Shown here piece by piece: positions 1 through 11,164 of a stretch of DNA of 64,000 nt (position 1 is the first letter of the stretch; the number at the start of each line of letters is the position of its first letter). A model generated the notes under the pieces. The model was not told the DNA's origin and ran no database searches. It saw nothing but the letters and a program-made list of their open reading frames with translations. The stretch comes from Bimuria novae-zelandiae CBS 107.79. Its lineage: Eukaryota > Ascomycota > Dothideomycetes > Pleosporales > Didymosphaeriaceae. A program made the translations under genes and the position numbers. Where the stretch lies: the NCBI GenBank assembly GCA_010015655.1, contig ML976667.1:1-64000 (forward strand), given 5' to 3'.

Positions 1-310
1 CTAGCGATGTTTACGCTCGTACACATACATACTCGGTAGCTTCTAGATAGTACACCCTCTAGCAGAAGAATTCGACAATCTTTTCTACTGCAACACATGC
101 TCAATAGCTGTAACATCAGCTGGATAGTCATGAGACTAATGCTCCTCCTGCTGCTGCACATCCGTAAGTAGTATATCTGTTCTGAAAGCCATTCAGAGAG
201 CGTATTGTGAACCGTGGTACCTCAGGAGGGACAATACAAATCCCGAGTTCCTTGAAGCGAAGCTGTACACATGTAGCTGCAATCTCGGGCTAACATTGAA
301 TGAAATCTAG

Positions 311-777
311 TTAGCCCTAACAACCGCGTCGACCTCGTGCGAACCCTACCAAAGCCTCTCCTCGAACTACAAATCAACGACCGCCGGCCAGCCATCTATC
401 ACTCTGTTATGCGCATCACCACGGCCTACGGGCAATACATCTTGGATCTCACGGGCGATCAATACGGGTTCTCCGGGATGCTTCTTTTGACTTTGGAGTA
501 CTTGCGCCAGTTCGTTGCGGATGACAATAGCGTTTCACAGGAGTTTCGATATTCCAACATCCCCCCAATGATCAAAGGCTGGTTACGGACCGACTTCCGC
601 GATGGCGCAGGAAAAGGGTTTTGGGAGCACACGGAGCAAAGTCTATCGTTTTTGATGATGGAGTGGAAGGACGGTTTGTCGGACGGTCAGAGGAGAGAGG
701 GAGGCTGCTGCGCCGCTTCCGGACTGCGGTGTATAGCGAGCAGAATCGTCGCAGCGAGTAGGGTAGTCTGGGTGTAG
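311..777 (+). pseudogene. Partial copy of an unrecognised fungal gene family (copy 1)
   Basis: The frame is open from base 304 and has no ATG before the conserved part. A CTAAC branch-like site and an AG at 309-310 suggest that this is a downstream exon. The core reads HSVMRITTAYGQYILDLTG and is followed by DQYGF. It aligns over its length with the copy at 6839-8240: P.P..E.QI.DR..A..HSVM, LDLTG(D/E)QYGF, and G..FWE.T. I do not recognise a named domain. The annotated end (Cys/Ala/Arg-rich, stop at 777) looks out of frame. A shift of one base near 690 would give an Arg-rich ending comparable to the tail of the other copy, so a frameshift is likely. Upstream exons were not found in bases 1-310. 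The call is a degenerate or partial gene; the family relation is well supported and the function is unknown. Confidence 0.5.
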
Positions 778-2685
778 CCCAATGAAAGAGATTCGTGCCT
801 TGCTGCATTTTTGAAATTCTGTGTAAACTGCCCTAATATCTAAATGGTCTTCTGCGATGCGAAATGAATGAAATAGAGCCACCTGCGTGTACGGACATTA
901 GTAGCTCATTTGTGTCATTACCCGCACCCGGAACTTGATTTTTGCAAGTGATGTACCTCACCCACAGTGTTGTGCTCGCTTACGGCCGTGCTAATTCCAT
1001 TTTGCTGTGGTGATTCACTTATTGCCAAACGCTTTTCCAGTCTGGACCTCAGATCTTTTTGAGTATATATGGATCTTATTTTAGATCAGTCTTTGCCTCT
1101 GACCGAGCGTTGGGTCATGCCTTAGTTATGTAGCGAAGTTTAGTTGATAAGCGTTCCGCAGTATGTAGCACATTCCAAAAGGGGCGTATGCTAACAGTTC
1201 GAGTCTCAGGTTGGACAGAGACGTAGGTACCGTACGGGCCGAACTCTTTTTTGTCCGTTGCTTATTTTTGCCTGGCATGGATCCTTCTTATTGCACACAA
1301 GTATTTTTTTTTTTCAATCCGTGTAGCTCTCTTTTGCCATGTTGTGGTGGTTCGAGTGCCCGATATTTTGCCCTAGTGAGGGATCTCCGTCACTGGACGC
1401 GTTCTAGGCGGGTACACCAGCTCTGTCCAGCCAATGCAAAAGCTGAGCTTCTGAAATCCCAAGACAACTCGCTCGATTTGACACGCAAGCACTGCACGTC
1501 TGGCCTGCTGAACGCAGGCCTATCAGCCACAATGCCATGTGTTTCACTTTTTATCTCGGCTCACTTCGCGTTAGCGTCAGAAACGGAGGAGCCATACGCC
1601 CCACGATCTCTCTCCAGCCGCTATATAGAGAGCTATGTAGTCTTTGAACAGCACAGAAGACAGGGCAGCCTCGATTTCTAGCTCGCCAGGCGGACCGGCG
1701 CCCGCTGAAAAGAAACTCCTTTCGCGCTCGCACCTAGAGGATTACCAATTCCACAACATCCTACTAATCTACGGATAGTCTCTAGCAGCATTCTCACAGA
1801 ATTTAGGCCTGCCAGACACCAGACACCGTTCCTGGCACTTGCGTAGGTCAACCGGCCAATACACCCATCGACGTACTCCGGCTCCACTGATCTCTAGTCC
1901 TCCGTTCAACGCACCAGACGAGTGATATAATTCCTCTAACGTCGAGCCGCAGCGCCCTGTACATCGATCGATCTGCGAAAGTCCCACGGCCCCACGCCGC
2001 CCAACGATCCTCTACCCGGACAATTGGTTAAACAGCGCGGCCTTGCCCGAACACTCGTCAAAAAAGAAACCACCCAGATGTCCATCGTCCCGGAGACAGC
2101 AGTTGCGCCTTTTTCGTGTCATCCTAGAATATACACATACGCTCATCGGGGTCGGGAAGGGACAGGTGCAAACACGGGACAGTATTGGGTAGCCAGGGGG
2201 ATTCTGGAGTCAAGGCGATTATCAAGTGACTTTCCGGCATCAATTCGTGTAGGCTCAAAAGCAAATAGCGGATAATGGATGCCAACGGGCGAGATTGAAC
2301 ATTAGCAACATGGACGACGGAAAGGTCTCAAGCAAGACGTGTGGCCTGTTAACATCTGCCTTATTACTATCTATTGAAGATGGATACTGGGGTGGGACGG
2401 AGGTGATACATTGGCAATCCATTCGCTTCCTGTCCTTCTTACTGTGGCATGGATTTACACGTACTTGAGCGTATATTGTATATATGTTGGGCCTCTGCGT
2501 CATTCATCTCCATCATATTATAAGCGGGCATCTGTAGCGGCGGAAACTTAGAAGCGGAGGCCGGATTGTAAGGTTTGCATATTTAAACCAGAGAGGCGGA
2601 GATTAGAGATCTTGTGAATAGATTATATGAAAAGCATATGCGTAGCCGGAGCAGTATATAGAGGCGATTATGGCCCACACTATCT
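778..2685. other. Intergenic, no supported gene
   Basis: Short overlapping frames occur on both strands, but none has a good start, a domain or clear splice structure. Nothing else was recognised here. Confidence 0.6.
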
Positions 2686-3849
2686 TCAAGACTTCGTCGC
2701 TGCCCGCTCCCGTGCTAAAATCCTCCAATTCTTTGGATATCCCCTGCTAATCCTCCACTCCTCACCTTCCTTCGTCACACGCTGGAACAACTCATATCTC
2801 CAACCTCCCTCATTCTCCTTTATGTGACTAATCGCAGCCCCGTATGCCCACGAGAAGACACCTTCCGCTCTTGCACCATCTTGTGCTTCAAGCACGCCGA
2901 GGGCGATATCCACCATGAATGTCCGATCATCCGAAGCATAGAAGATTGTCGCCGAGCAATGGTTGCAGAAAAAGCGTTGTACGTCGGGGGAGGAGGCGTA
3001 GTAGGCGAGCGTTCCTAGTGAAGGATCTTTGGCGTCTACGAGCGCCTTGAGGTCGGTACTTGAGCTGGGGAAGCTTGACTGCGTAGTTGCATACGATATG
3101 TCCTTCAACTCCGCAAAACCCCAATTCCAAACATCGCATCCTCCTGTTAAGCGACAGGATTCGCAGGCGCAGAATCCTGCCAATGCCTTATGCGTCGAGG
3201 GATCCACAAACCACGGCAGCTCGCTCACTTTCTTGCCATCGTAAGTGCCGGGCTGCCATACGAGATTCACGCCTTTGCATTTACACTTGATCGGGATTGG
3301 GCTGTTTGTCTTGGCTTCGAAGCCCGTCATGCTGTGCGAGGGCGGCCAATCGTACGGTATCGGCTCCGCAGGAGCCCCTCTCTCGTCTTTGTCACGTGCC
3401 TTGTAGCGCTGGGCCTCGTTACCGTCAGTATTCGGCTTGCGCAGCCACATTGATGCGCCTCCATCCTTAGTATCGCCAACGAAGATATGGTTCGTAATCT
3501 TGACAAGGTCGGTGGGGTCGTTCTTGAGGGTTCCCGTGAAGACACCCAGCTTATGCTCGAGCTCCGCAGTATGGGCGAAGAACATTGGCGTCGAACAGGT
3601 TGGGCAGAACAGGATGTCATACTTCGGCGAGAAGTTGTACGTTTTCAGCCCGGAGACATCGACGTTCGCACGCGGCTCAGGCCAAGGAGTGTCCAGAGTG
3701 TATAGGGCTCCTGTGACATGGCGGCAGGAGTCGCAATGACAGGCCCATCCTTCCAGCGGAAACTTTGACTTCGGAACTTGTGTCGTGAAGAGATTGGCCT
3801 TGCAGAGGCAATTGGCGGTCAGCGTAACGAGATCTTCGGCAGAAGCCAT
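2686..3849 (-). CDS. Tandem GFA/CENP-V-domain protein
   Basis: This is a single-exon protein of 387 residues starting at a clear ATG. It contains two copies of the GFA (glutathione-dependent formaldehyde-activating enzyme, Mss4-like) zinc-binding fold. Copy 1 has Cys14/Cys16, Cys37/Cys39/Cys42 and Cys82/Cys85. Copy 2 has Cys189/Cys191, Cys227/Cys229/Cys232 and Cys295/Cys298. Both keep the family pattern CxC, CxCxxC, CxxC. Single GFA proteins are usually 130-190 residues, so this is an internal duplication or fusion, an arrangement seen elsewhere in fungi. The family name comes from bacterial Gfa; the enzymatic activity of most fungal members is unproven and the substrate cannot be told from sequence. 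It stands alone, with a divergent gene-poor region upstream. Confidence 0.88.
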   Translation of the reverse strand: MASAEDLVTLTANCLCKANLFTTQVPKSKFPLEGWACHCDSCRHVTGALYTLDTPWPEPRANVDVSGLKTYNFSPKYDILFCPTCSTPMFFAHTAELEHKLGVFTGTLKNDPTDLVKITNHIFVGDTKDGGASMWLRKPNTDGNEAQRYKARDKDERGAPAEPIPYDWPPSHSMTGFEAKTNSPIPIKCKCKGVNLVWQPGTYDGKKVSELPWFVDPSTHKALAGFCACESCRLTGGCDVWNWGFAELKDISYATTQSSFPSSSTDLKALVDAKDPSLGTLAYYASSPDVQRFFCNHCSATIFYASDDRTFMVDIALGVLEAQDGARAEGVFSWAYGAAISHIKENEGGWRYELFQRVTKEGEEWRISRGYPKNWRILARERAATKS

Positions 3850-4757
3850 GTTGCGAGTCGATTCGGAGAAGAAGCTGCCCGGTACATGGCGCCTGGAGGG
3901 TGAGCTGATATATTATAAATGCATGTAGGCAACAAGATACGAGCCTCGCGTAGGGATGCCGCGTACTTTACGGGCTTATCGTATTCCCAATGTAATGCAC
4001 GGTGATTGCAGGGATTTTTCGAAAATACGGAAAGACGGTAAGCCTAACTTTGTCTCGTTGTCATTGCGACGATGCGTCGCACTTTACCTAATGCGGTGCA
4101 AGGAATTCTGATTGGCGGAAGCATTGCAGGGTTCGCGTTCGACCCGGAGAAGAACGCGACAGAACGTGACAGCGCGCCGCATCTCGGGAACCACATACGC
4201 AGGCGCCTGCCTATGTCATCCGAAGACGGATTGGCACGCGAATCCACCACGAATCGTCTCGATGGCAAAGCAATCAAATTTGGCGCATGTCCTTCCTACG
4301 ATGCCCATGGTATTAGAAAGCCGCGCGTTCCGTGCAGCTAATACTGTCACATAATACATCTCTGCTCCATAGATGTTGAGCGCGCTTTCGCTCCCTGGCT
4401 ACTGTCTGCCCAGTTCCGTCTCAATACCGGCTCAAGTACTCATATTGGATTATTACCCGAATCATCCCTGGGAACATCGAAAGAGCTCTGCTCTTTGTGA
4501 CGATGTCGTAACACCCAATGGAAGGCCAGAACGAAACATACCTATGCGCCGCTTTCAGCGAAGAACGCCACAAATAAAGATCATGGCGGGGGGTGGGGGG
4601 CATGGTCACATTTCGTACATGATGCTCTCCGTATCCCAGTGCTCGCTCCCACACCCAACCGTCGTCCTAGGATAACGCATATAACTGAGAAAATACTAAA
4701 TAGGCCTGTCTTATCCGACCCTGTACCTATACGGCTGGTCTCCATCAACGATATTCG
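3850..4757. other. Intergenic, no supported gene
   Basis: An 89-residue frame at 4072-4341 begins with a GGSIAGF segment that recalls the start of FAD monooxygenases, but the rest does not fit. No other signal was seen. Confidence 0.5.
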
Positions 4758-5213
4758 ATGCGCAGCAGACAACTACACGCAGTGCTTACCATCGCTTCCC
4801 TGACACACCTTACGGTTGGCCAAAACTGCAATCCAATTACAAGCGGCATAGGCGCCTATCCTCCTAACGTTGCCACCCCAGAGCACTACTTCGTCGATTT
4901 TACCAAACAAACAAGCTTGCAATCGGACTGGACACTTTTAGACTCCTGGTAGTACACAGAACTCTTCCTAAATCTTCATTAAAAGCGTGACAGGCGAGCC
5001 TGTCAAATCATCCATGGAGGCGACATCACTGGCCATCTCATCGACAGCATTTAATACCCCAGCGATGCCTGGGGCTACTGGAATATTCATTATGAATTAT
5101 ATCACAGCTATACGGATCTGTGTGGCTACAATTATAGCTCGATATGGGAGAGACGGTCATTAGTGTACAAATCAGTTTTCACAGCAGACGTCAGGATTCT
5201 CAACATGCATTAA
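4758..5213 (+). pseudogene. Remnant of a small secreted protein gene
   Basis: The first frame (4758-4952) starts at ATG with a convincing signal peptide ending near VGQ, followed by a Cys-Asn-Pro start and a motif YFVDFTKQTSLQSDWTLLD, then stops at TAG. The stop overlaps a possible intron donor (GTAGTA). Downstream, another frame is rich in Trp, Tyr and Cys (SDAWGYWNIHYELYHSYTD) and runs to TAA at 5211-5213, but it is interrupted by a TAA just before this segment. The two halves look like parts of one extracellular protein that has picked up a stop and perhaps a splice change. The N-terminus vaguely recalls fungal GH16/Crh-type wall proteins (CNP..., VDFT...), but I cannot confirm this. It could also be two unrelated short frames. 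Confidence 0.35.
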
Positions 5214-5256
5214 TTCACTTTTCTACCCGCTTCATGCACCGCTGAATAGCTTGTGC

Positions 5257-6087
5257 TTAAGTCCTCCTTCCCATGCTTTTTTTTTCAAAAGACAACATGA
5301 GTACATGTGCCCGTAGGCCAGGATCCAGACGCATTCCGTTGTCGCTCCGGCACACATAGCGGCGCACCATGCCATCGACCTCCTCCATGTTCATCTTCAC
5401 TCCCGGAAGCCTCGACAATGTGGAGTACACCTTGACCAGAACGTGCCATTCGGCCCTCGTCAAGGCCTGCCACGGAACTTTCAGGACCACGGGGGGACCG
5501 ATCTGCTCGGCCGATCCCTCTCCGTTCTCCGAAGTCTCAGCCTTACGGCCCCTATCGATGTAGATATGCTTGAAAGCACCGACCGAGACCGCACGATCCT
5601 TGATGCTGGATTGGAAGGCGAGTACGGGGGAGCGAACTGTGTCAATTACGGTCCGAAGACCCATGCAGAGTGCGGCTAGCTTTTCGCCACCGACAGTATC
5701 GTTCGCCCGGATTGCATCCTCCCTATTGTGGATCAAGGGGATGCGCTCGGAGTGCCAGGCCAAAGCTACGATTTCCACGCGAGCGTGCCGGTCCAAGACA
5801 CTGAGATAGACCAACACGCGACCCGGCTTTGCGTTGGTATTGCCGGTGGTGAAGAACTCGCGGACAATGGGCTTGTCGAAGTCGTTCCACTTCGTGTAGA
5901 GGGATTTGTAGCTGAGGAGCCTGCTGAGGTACTCCTTGCGGAGCTGCTGGCTGACATGGGCGAGTGGAAGAGCTTCTTTGCGGATGGTGTGGTAGGAGGA
6001 GGTGATTGAGCCGTCGAAGCTCTTGATGATGATGTCATAGACCTTGTTGCGGAGCTCACCCGCAAGACGCTCGAACAGGAATGGCAT
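5257..6087 (-). CDS. Hypothetical F-box-like fungal protein
   Basis: This is a single-exon frame of 276 residues from a good ATG. The N-terminus LAGELRNKVYDIIIKSF matches the LPxELRNxIY start of the large fungal F-box-like/DUF family, in which the F-box-like helix sits at the very N-terminus and the rest is variable. No catalytic motif, signal peptide or membrane segment is visible. The C-terminal 80 residues contain a basic stretch ending in KKSMGRRT. Members of this family are lineage-specific and of unknown role, and some may be SCF ubiquitin ligase adaptors. The antisense frames across it are shadows. Confidence 0.6.
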   Translation of the reverse strand: MPFLFERLAGELRNKVYDIIIKSFDGSITSSYHTIRKEALPLAHVSQQLRKEYLSRLLSYKSLYTKWNDFDKPIVREFFTTGNTNAKPGRVLVYLSVLDRHARVEIVALAWHSERIPLIHNREDAIRANDTVGGEKLAALCMGLRTVIDTVRSPVLAFQSSIKDRAVSVGAFKHIYIDRGRKAETSENGEGSAEQIGPPVVLKVPWQALTRAEWHVLVKVYSTLSRLPGVKMNMEEVDGMVRRYVCRSDNGMRLDPGLRAHVLMLSFEKKSMGRRT

Positions 6088-6838
6088 GGTGGAAGTGAGA
6101 GCGGTCTGGCTAGCCTGCTACGACATTTTGTGGTGTGCTAGCGAGGAATGACGAGATAGTGCGGCGTCGGGGGTGTACTTGAGCAGAGACCCGACAAGAA
6201 GGCTGAGTTGCAGAAATGGAGCGCAGTAAGGGATGCTTTGTAGGAGGGGGGGGGGGTGCTACAAGCGACGTGCTGGAGACGAGTACGACGTGAGGGGTGC
6301 GTTGGAGAAGAGGTACGAGGTGAGGGGTACGTGGAAAAGAAGAAAATGGTTGTGGGATTCCTAGAGTGAGTGGGCGGCTACGCTTAGACCAGCTCTGAAG
6401 TGCAGTGGGATTGAGCGATGATACGTTCTTCCGACAGAACTGGCCATTCACTTTCCTCTATGCATGCAATAAACGAACTCTTGCGATCCAGCGTTGTGCT
6501 CTGTCAAAGAGCTCGTCCCGTCCGCTCTTCCCAAATTGACAGGATTTTATCCTCCAAGTAGAATAAAAACCCCATTTACTCCCTGTACGTGTTCATATTG
6601 GCGCATTCGTGAAGCACTTGGTACTTATCGTCTTCATTTTTTGAACTCCTATACGCCAATCTATCCGGGGGGCACATGATTTCTACCCTTTCATTCTCAT
6701 TGTCAGACCACGAGTGGAAATTTGCAGGCATTCCATAGGTATGTCGCCGAAGCCGTTTGCATGTTGCCGTGTAGCAACAGAACGACGGAAGCCTTAGCGC
6801 GCCTTTCTGTTCGAGTGATACCACAATAGTATTTTCAG
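6088..6838. other. Intergenic
   Basis: This contains the promoter side of the minus-strand F-box-like gene, with a G homopolymer near 6245-6256, and possibly unresolved 5' exons of the downstream decayed gene. A 113-residue minus frame (6110-6451) starts at GTG and is low-complexity, so it is not called. Confidence 0.5.
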
Positions 6839-8240
6839 ACACGTTTTGTATCCTCGCCCGCACATAACAGCTGCAACGGCACCCTCCGATTATCTCGCAA
6901 GCATTCGAGCTGTGTGCGAGCTTGCGTGCAAGCTCTGGGATATCAGCATATGTACTGCTCAGCCGTACAATGTCACCAGCCTCCGCTCCGCCGATTCGTC
7001 TTCAGCAACTCCATCTGCGCATGTGTACCGCCTCAAGCCGAATAAGGCCGCTCTCTACGAACTTTCAATCTCTCTACCGACAGCCCAGACTCACAACGGA
7101 ACGAAGAAGCTTCCCCTCTCTCTGCTCCACGGAGCTCGCTACAACCTCTCTAACGTGCCGCCGCATCTTCAGCGCGCTATTCTAATGCATAATCATTACG
7201 GCGAAAGCTGGATGGTAATGCGTGGCGTGCTCACACGCCTCCTTCAAATTAGTATGTATTGTTCATTGATCACGATATTCGAAACTGTTATCCTAACTTT
7301 GAATTGCTGGATGATACCAAAATCGGAGTACACCCAGCGTACGTCGTCCCAGAACCGCGAATCGAAATCCACCAAATGGACAGAGAGAGGGCCAATGTAC
7401 ATTCCATAATGTTGATCTCGACAGCGGTCGGCATATTTGCTCTTGATCTGACCGGCGAGCAATATGGTTTCAGAGCCGAGCATTTCCTCTTGACGTGGGA
7501 CGACTATAAAGACAAATATTCTGACCGAGAAGAAGATTGCCGCGGATGCCGTTGGGTGCGTCTCCAGCGCATGCAACAGTCGGTATTACTGACCGTACTT
7601 CACGGTCCGTATTTGGTTTTGAGCCGTACGTACCGTAGTGAGGTGCCCACCGTACTAGGCACCGTACCGTACCAACTTTTAACCTGTAATACGGCTGTAC
7701 GGAACCTTTTCTGGTTAGGATGGGTGAATTGAGCGTTCGGGGGGCGGCGCGGCCGGAGGAGGCGCCAGAGGTGGCTAGATCCGGCAGATCTGCTAATAGT
7801 AATAATAACATTCTAGAATTCCTAAAAACCCTAAAGAATAACCTTAACATAGCCTCCTTCCTAATTAGGAAATTTATATATACTAGGGGCCGTATAGACA
7901 CCTAAAATGAACCGTACAGTAATCCTACGGTACTGTATCGACCCCCCAGCCGTAGCGTACGTACCGTAGTAACTAACAACCGTAACGTAACCGTAGTAGG
8001 GTCGAACCGTCCGTATTACCTACTGTTGCAAGCGCTGTGCGTCTCAGCGAGGGAGAGATCTGTAGCACAATAGGTGCTTTTGAAGCGCTTGGAGAGATTA
8101 CGGGAAACGCGTTTTGGGAAGTGACAAAGGCACATTTGATGTCTGTTGTCACGTCGTGGGAGGAAAGATTCGGTGGACAGATTTGGAGACTCAATTTGTT
8201 GTCTGCTTCGGAGCGAGCTGAAGTCGAAGAGTCCTTCTGA
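6839..8240 (+). pseudogene. Copy 2 of the unrecognised family, split by a MITE
   Basis: The exon appears to start after TTTTCAG at 6838 and runs to 7214. A possible short intron of 38 nt (7215-7252) links it in frame to a second exon from 7253. The second exon carries the family core (ALDLTGEQYGF) also seen at 311-777. At 7556-7564 the codons for Val-Arg-Leu are followed by an inserted element. The same nine bases recur at 8037-8045, from where the original frame continues as SEGEICSTIG..., through GNAFWEVT, to a stop at 8240. The frame before and after the element is therefore one open reading frame. The insertion adds 481 bases including the duplicated target, and introduces stops. No ATG was found for the 5' exon. 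Function unknown. Confidence 0.6.
7565..8036. mobile_element. MITE, Mutator-like by target duplication
   Basis: The element is about 472 bp long with terminal inverted repeats of 31 bp (7566-7596 and 8006-8036) that match at about 26 positions. The tips read AGCGC(A/T)TGCAACAGT. It is flanked by a perfect 9-bp direct repeat GTGCGTCTC at 7556-7564 and 8037-8045. A 9-bp duplication is typical of Mutator-like transposons. The interior encodes nothing recognisable and is full of subterminal CCGTA/TACGG motifs in both orientations, as is common in non-autonomous elements. One extra base (7565) lies between the left duplication and the inverted repeat. Confidence 0.85.
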
Positions 8241-9043
8241 AGGAAGATGTCAGGCGACCAAATGCGTGGCTGGAGCAGCATTTGGAGATAGTAAGAGTAC
8301 ATCAATCAGTTCCCTAAAGTTATCGAGACGGAGGTTGACCAAAACGTCTAACTTTTAGAACACGATTCTCCAAATGCGTCGACTCTTCGTCGTCTCTTTG
8401 CAAGCAATTATAGCACTGCTGGCACACTGTGTTAGTACAATCCTTGTCCTTTTCTGAAGTACACCAGATGCATATGTTCGGCTAGCAAGCGTCCCAAATC
8501 TGGTATATGCTGACAGCAGCGAATGGTGCGTCGAAAAATTAGGGGAGTCCTGCCAGCCTCCTGTATCGTCTGAACCGTCTGAGGCGGTGTCTGGGCCGGG
8601 CGTGGCCATGTTCACAAGGCCCAGTGTGATCTCGTGAAGCAGCAACAGGCGATGTACTTCGGTATAACTTATATGTGCTTGACTATGATATAGGAGATTC
8701 TAGCATGCAGGAGCAACCCGGGAACGTCTTGGTCGCCCGAGTGCAGTTTGGTGACTGCCAAACAGGCTGGCAAACAACGTTGCAAAAACACCACAGCAAG
8801 ATGCTTCTAGATACCGTTGGTAGCTTCCGGTCAATTGAGACTATTGTCATAGACCTGTTACGCTGAATGCCTCCAAAGAATTGGATCGAAAGTACCCTTG
8901 TGCCTATTTGCCCCGGTGGTAGCGGGTGAGGCGGTCCTGCTATGCAATAACCTGTTCCAGCAGGCTCAGCTTCAGGCCCACCTTCAGAATCCGACCTATC
9001 GACGTCTTGATGGGTCAGCAGCCCCCGTCGTTGCCTCGGCGTC
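8241..9043. other. Intergenic, no supported gene
   Basis: A minus frame (8355-8645) and a plus frame (8675-8866) start at non-ATG codons and show no domain. Nothing else was recognised. Confidence 0.5.
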
Positions 9044-9849
9044 CTACATCTCATCGTCCTCAGCGTCCAACTCGGCATCCATCTCATCGTCCCCATTGTC
9101 CTCGACGTCCAACTCGGCATCCATCTCATCGTCCTCATTTTCCAACTGCTCAGATAGAGCGGTCAACACCTTCTTCTTTACATGGCTATCAAGCTCGCCT
9201 GACATCCAATTCTTGCTCGACACAAGATGCAGCCCGTGCACTCCCTGACCCTCTGGCGCCTTCTGCAGCTCGATGACGCTGAACTTGTGTACATCTGTTC
9301 TGTCGAATGTCTCGACGCTGCCCTTGAAAGGTCCGGGTTTGAGATGTATAGCCGAGGCAATCTAGTCCACGAGCAGCGTCTCTTTGGGACCGGGGATGTT
9401 GTCTTCACTAACAGCCCAAACGTGTTTGAGCGTGTGCGAGAAGGTCATGGGGATCTCCTGGAGTACTTTCAACAGCGGGAGCAGTCGAGATGCCGGAACC
9501 GGCAGGCCGTCGTTCGATTGGACCGTTGCGTGTGGAGCGAAGTGGTCTTGGCGATGTGGGGTATTGGGACCGTTGACGATTTGGATGTACGATGCGAGAA
9601 ATAGCATGGCTGGGGCCCCGTCAGCAAGCACGTCTGGATCAAGTTCGGGTCGTGCAGAAGCCATCGCAGGTAATAAGAGCGATATGCCAGTTTGAACCTA
9701 CCGGGTGGTGCATGCGCAGGGATGGTGTCGTGGCCTCCTCGATGAATATAGACCGACGCATCTGCTGCATTCTCCTTGCCCTTCCAAATACGCGGTGCGG
9801 TTGCGGTCGAGCCGTCATCGCCCACTAATAAGAAATCACTGTCTGCCAT
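9044..9849 (-). pseudogene. Unknown acidic-tailed protein with one in-frame TAG
   Basis: Exon 1 runs 9849-9702 from an ATG in good context (ACCAACATGG). A 68-nt GT-AG intron (9634-9701) joins in phase to exon 2, 9633-9044. The joined frame is 245 codons but has a single TAG at 9364-9362 (codon 140). Protein-like sequence continues in the same frame for 105 more codons and ends in an acidic tail where a 42-bp unit (core DDEMDAELD) is tandemly repeated. A CAG-to-TAG or TGG-to-TAG change would explain the stop. No domain is recognised in the first part. Either this is a recent nonsense allele making a 139-residue product, or the stop is read through or spliced around in a way I cannot see. Confidence 0.55.
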
Positions 9850-11164
9850 GTTGGTGCTCGCCAGGGAGGCTGTCGTGGAAAGTTGGTGCGTTGGGTCGTT
9901 GATTGGCCGAGTGACGTTTACCCGCGAGAGGCCTGTCACACGCGCCTTGTCAGCCCACTGGGAGTAGGATGAGTCGTGCTTGTCAAACTCACTGTATCTG
10001 GAATAGGAATGGATTGTGTGCTATGCGCGCAGCTGAGACTGTTGCCTTGTTGTGGTTTTTGGACAGGAGGCGTGTGCAGAGGACGGGGCGGAAGTATTTA
10101 GACGGGAGGAAAGCGCCTGCAAGGAAGGAAGGAACTATGATACCTTTTCCTCACTGCTCCGGACGCACCTACCACGATACCACACTTAATTCCTACACAG
10201 CGGGCGAGCGTGTCTGTTCTCGAGGTACGTTGTGCATCTACCTCTACTCGCTACGTCCATGACCAGCGCCGAGGGACGGGATGGGACTGCAAGCGCACGA
10301 AGTCATCATGTGTGCTTTGGTGGATTGAGCGTGTGAGCTATGTGTTGGGAGATGGATATCGTCTTTTAGAGGTTTGTGTGGTGAATGCTGGATGCAACAA
10401 GCTGACGCGATGCGCTATATATAGCACGCGTTTCACGGTGACGCGCTTCCACGTGACCTTTCCTGGACATCCTCCACCAGCACGAAGGAGCATTCTAATC
10501 CTTTTCTTACTTTGATCCTAAGCATCCTCACACAACTCAAAGCACTTTGGAAGCGTGTTCCAAATTACATCACGCGGTGTGATGTGCAATTTCCCCACTC
10601 TGCCAGGCCTTCGTGGATTGGTCGGGGAGTCGAGGATTGGCGCCCCTTGAATAATGCACTTTCCCAACGGCACCACGCCTGTTACTCCATCCTCACAGTG
10701 CTCTTGCACACGTCCACCGGCATCGAAAATGCACTTCTATCACCGCTAACCACATTGACTGACCGCATTGCAGACGCAGAGCCGCACAGCGCATGCCATC
10801 ATGCTCAAGCCACTGGTCATCACAGCCACAGCACCCCGCCAATCGTCTGGTGGGAGGCCGACCATACGGGTGCCCCAGTCGGCCGCCCTCCATTCGCACC
10901 TCGCGCGCAACACTGCGCCCTCCCTCGCAACTTTCTAAGACACAATTGCCCGCTTTACCTCCCAACCCGCCATTCTCCCCCGCGCTTGCCCTGCGCAGTC
11001 TTTTGCGCCGACTTTTGCGCCGACGCACTCATATCTGCCCACTGTCACCCTCATTGTCGTCCCCTCACTATCCTTAGGCACCCACTCGTAGCATGTACAC
11101 GCTCCTCGTGGTTGCGTTGCTACTTGCTCTCTTCTTTGACACAGCAGCAGCGACGAGTCCCGTC
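9850..11164. other. Intergenic and 5' region of the C2H2 gene
   Basis: Long frames here (for example 10512-11516) are accidental, with non-ATG starts and overlap with the true exons downstream. The stretch 11095-11146 reads GTACAC, then a pyrimidine-rich tract, then CACAG. It looks like a 5' UTR intron placed just before the chosen start at 11165. Confidence 0.45.

Noticed and set aside
4072..4341. Frame with GGSIAGF, possible FAD monooxygenase start
   Set aside because: The Rossmann start would need GxGxxG-like continuation and a following helix; the rest does not match, and minus-strand frames overlap.
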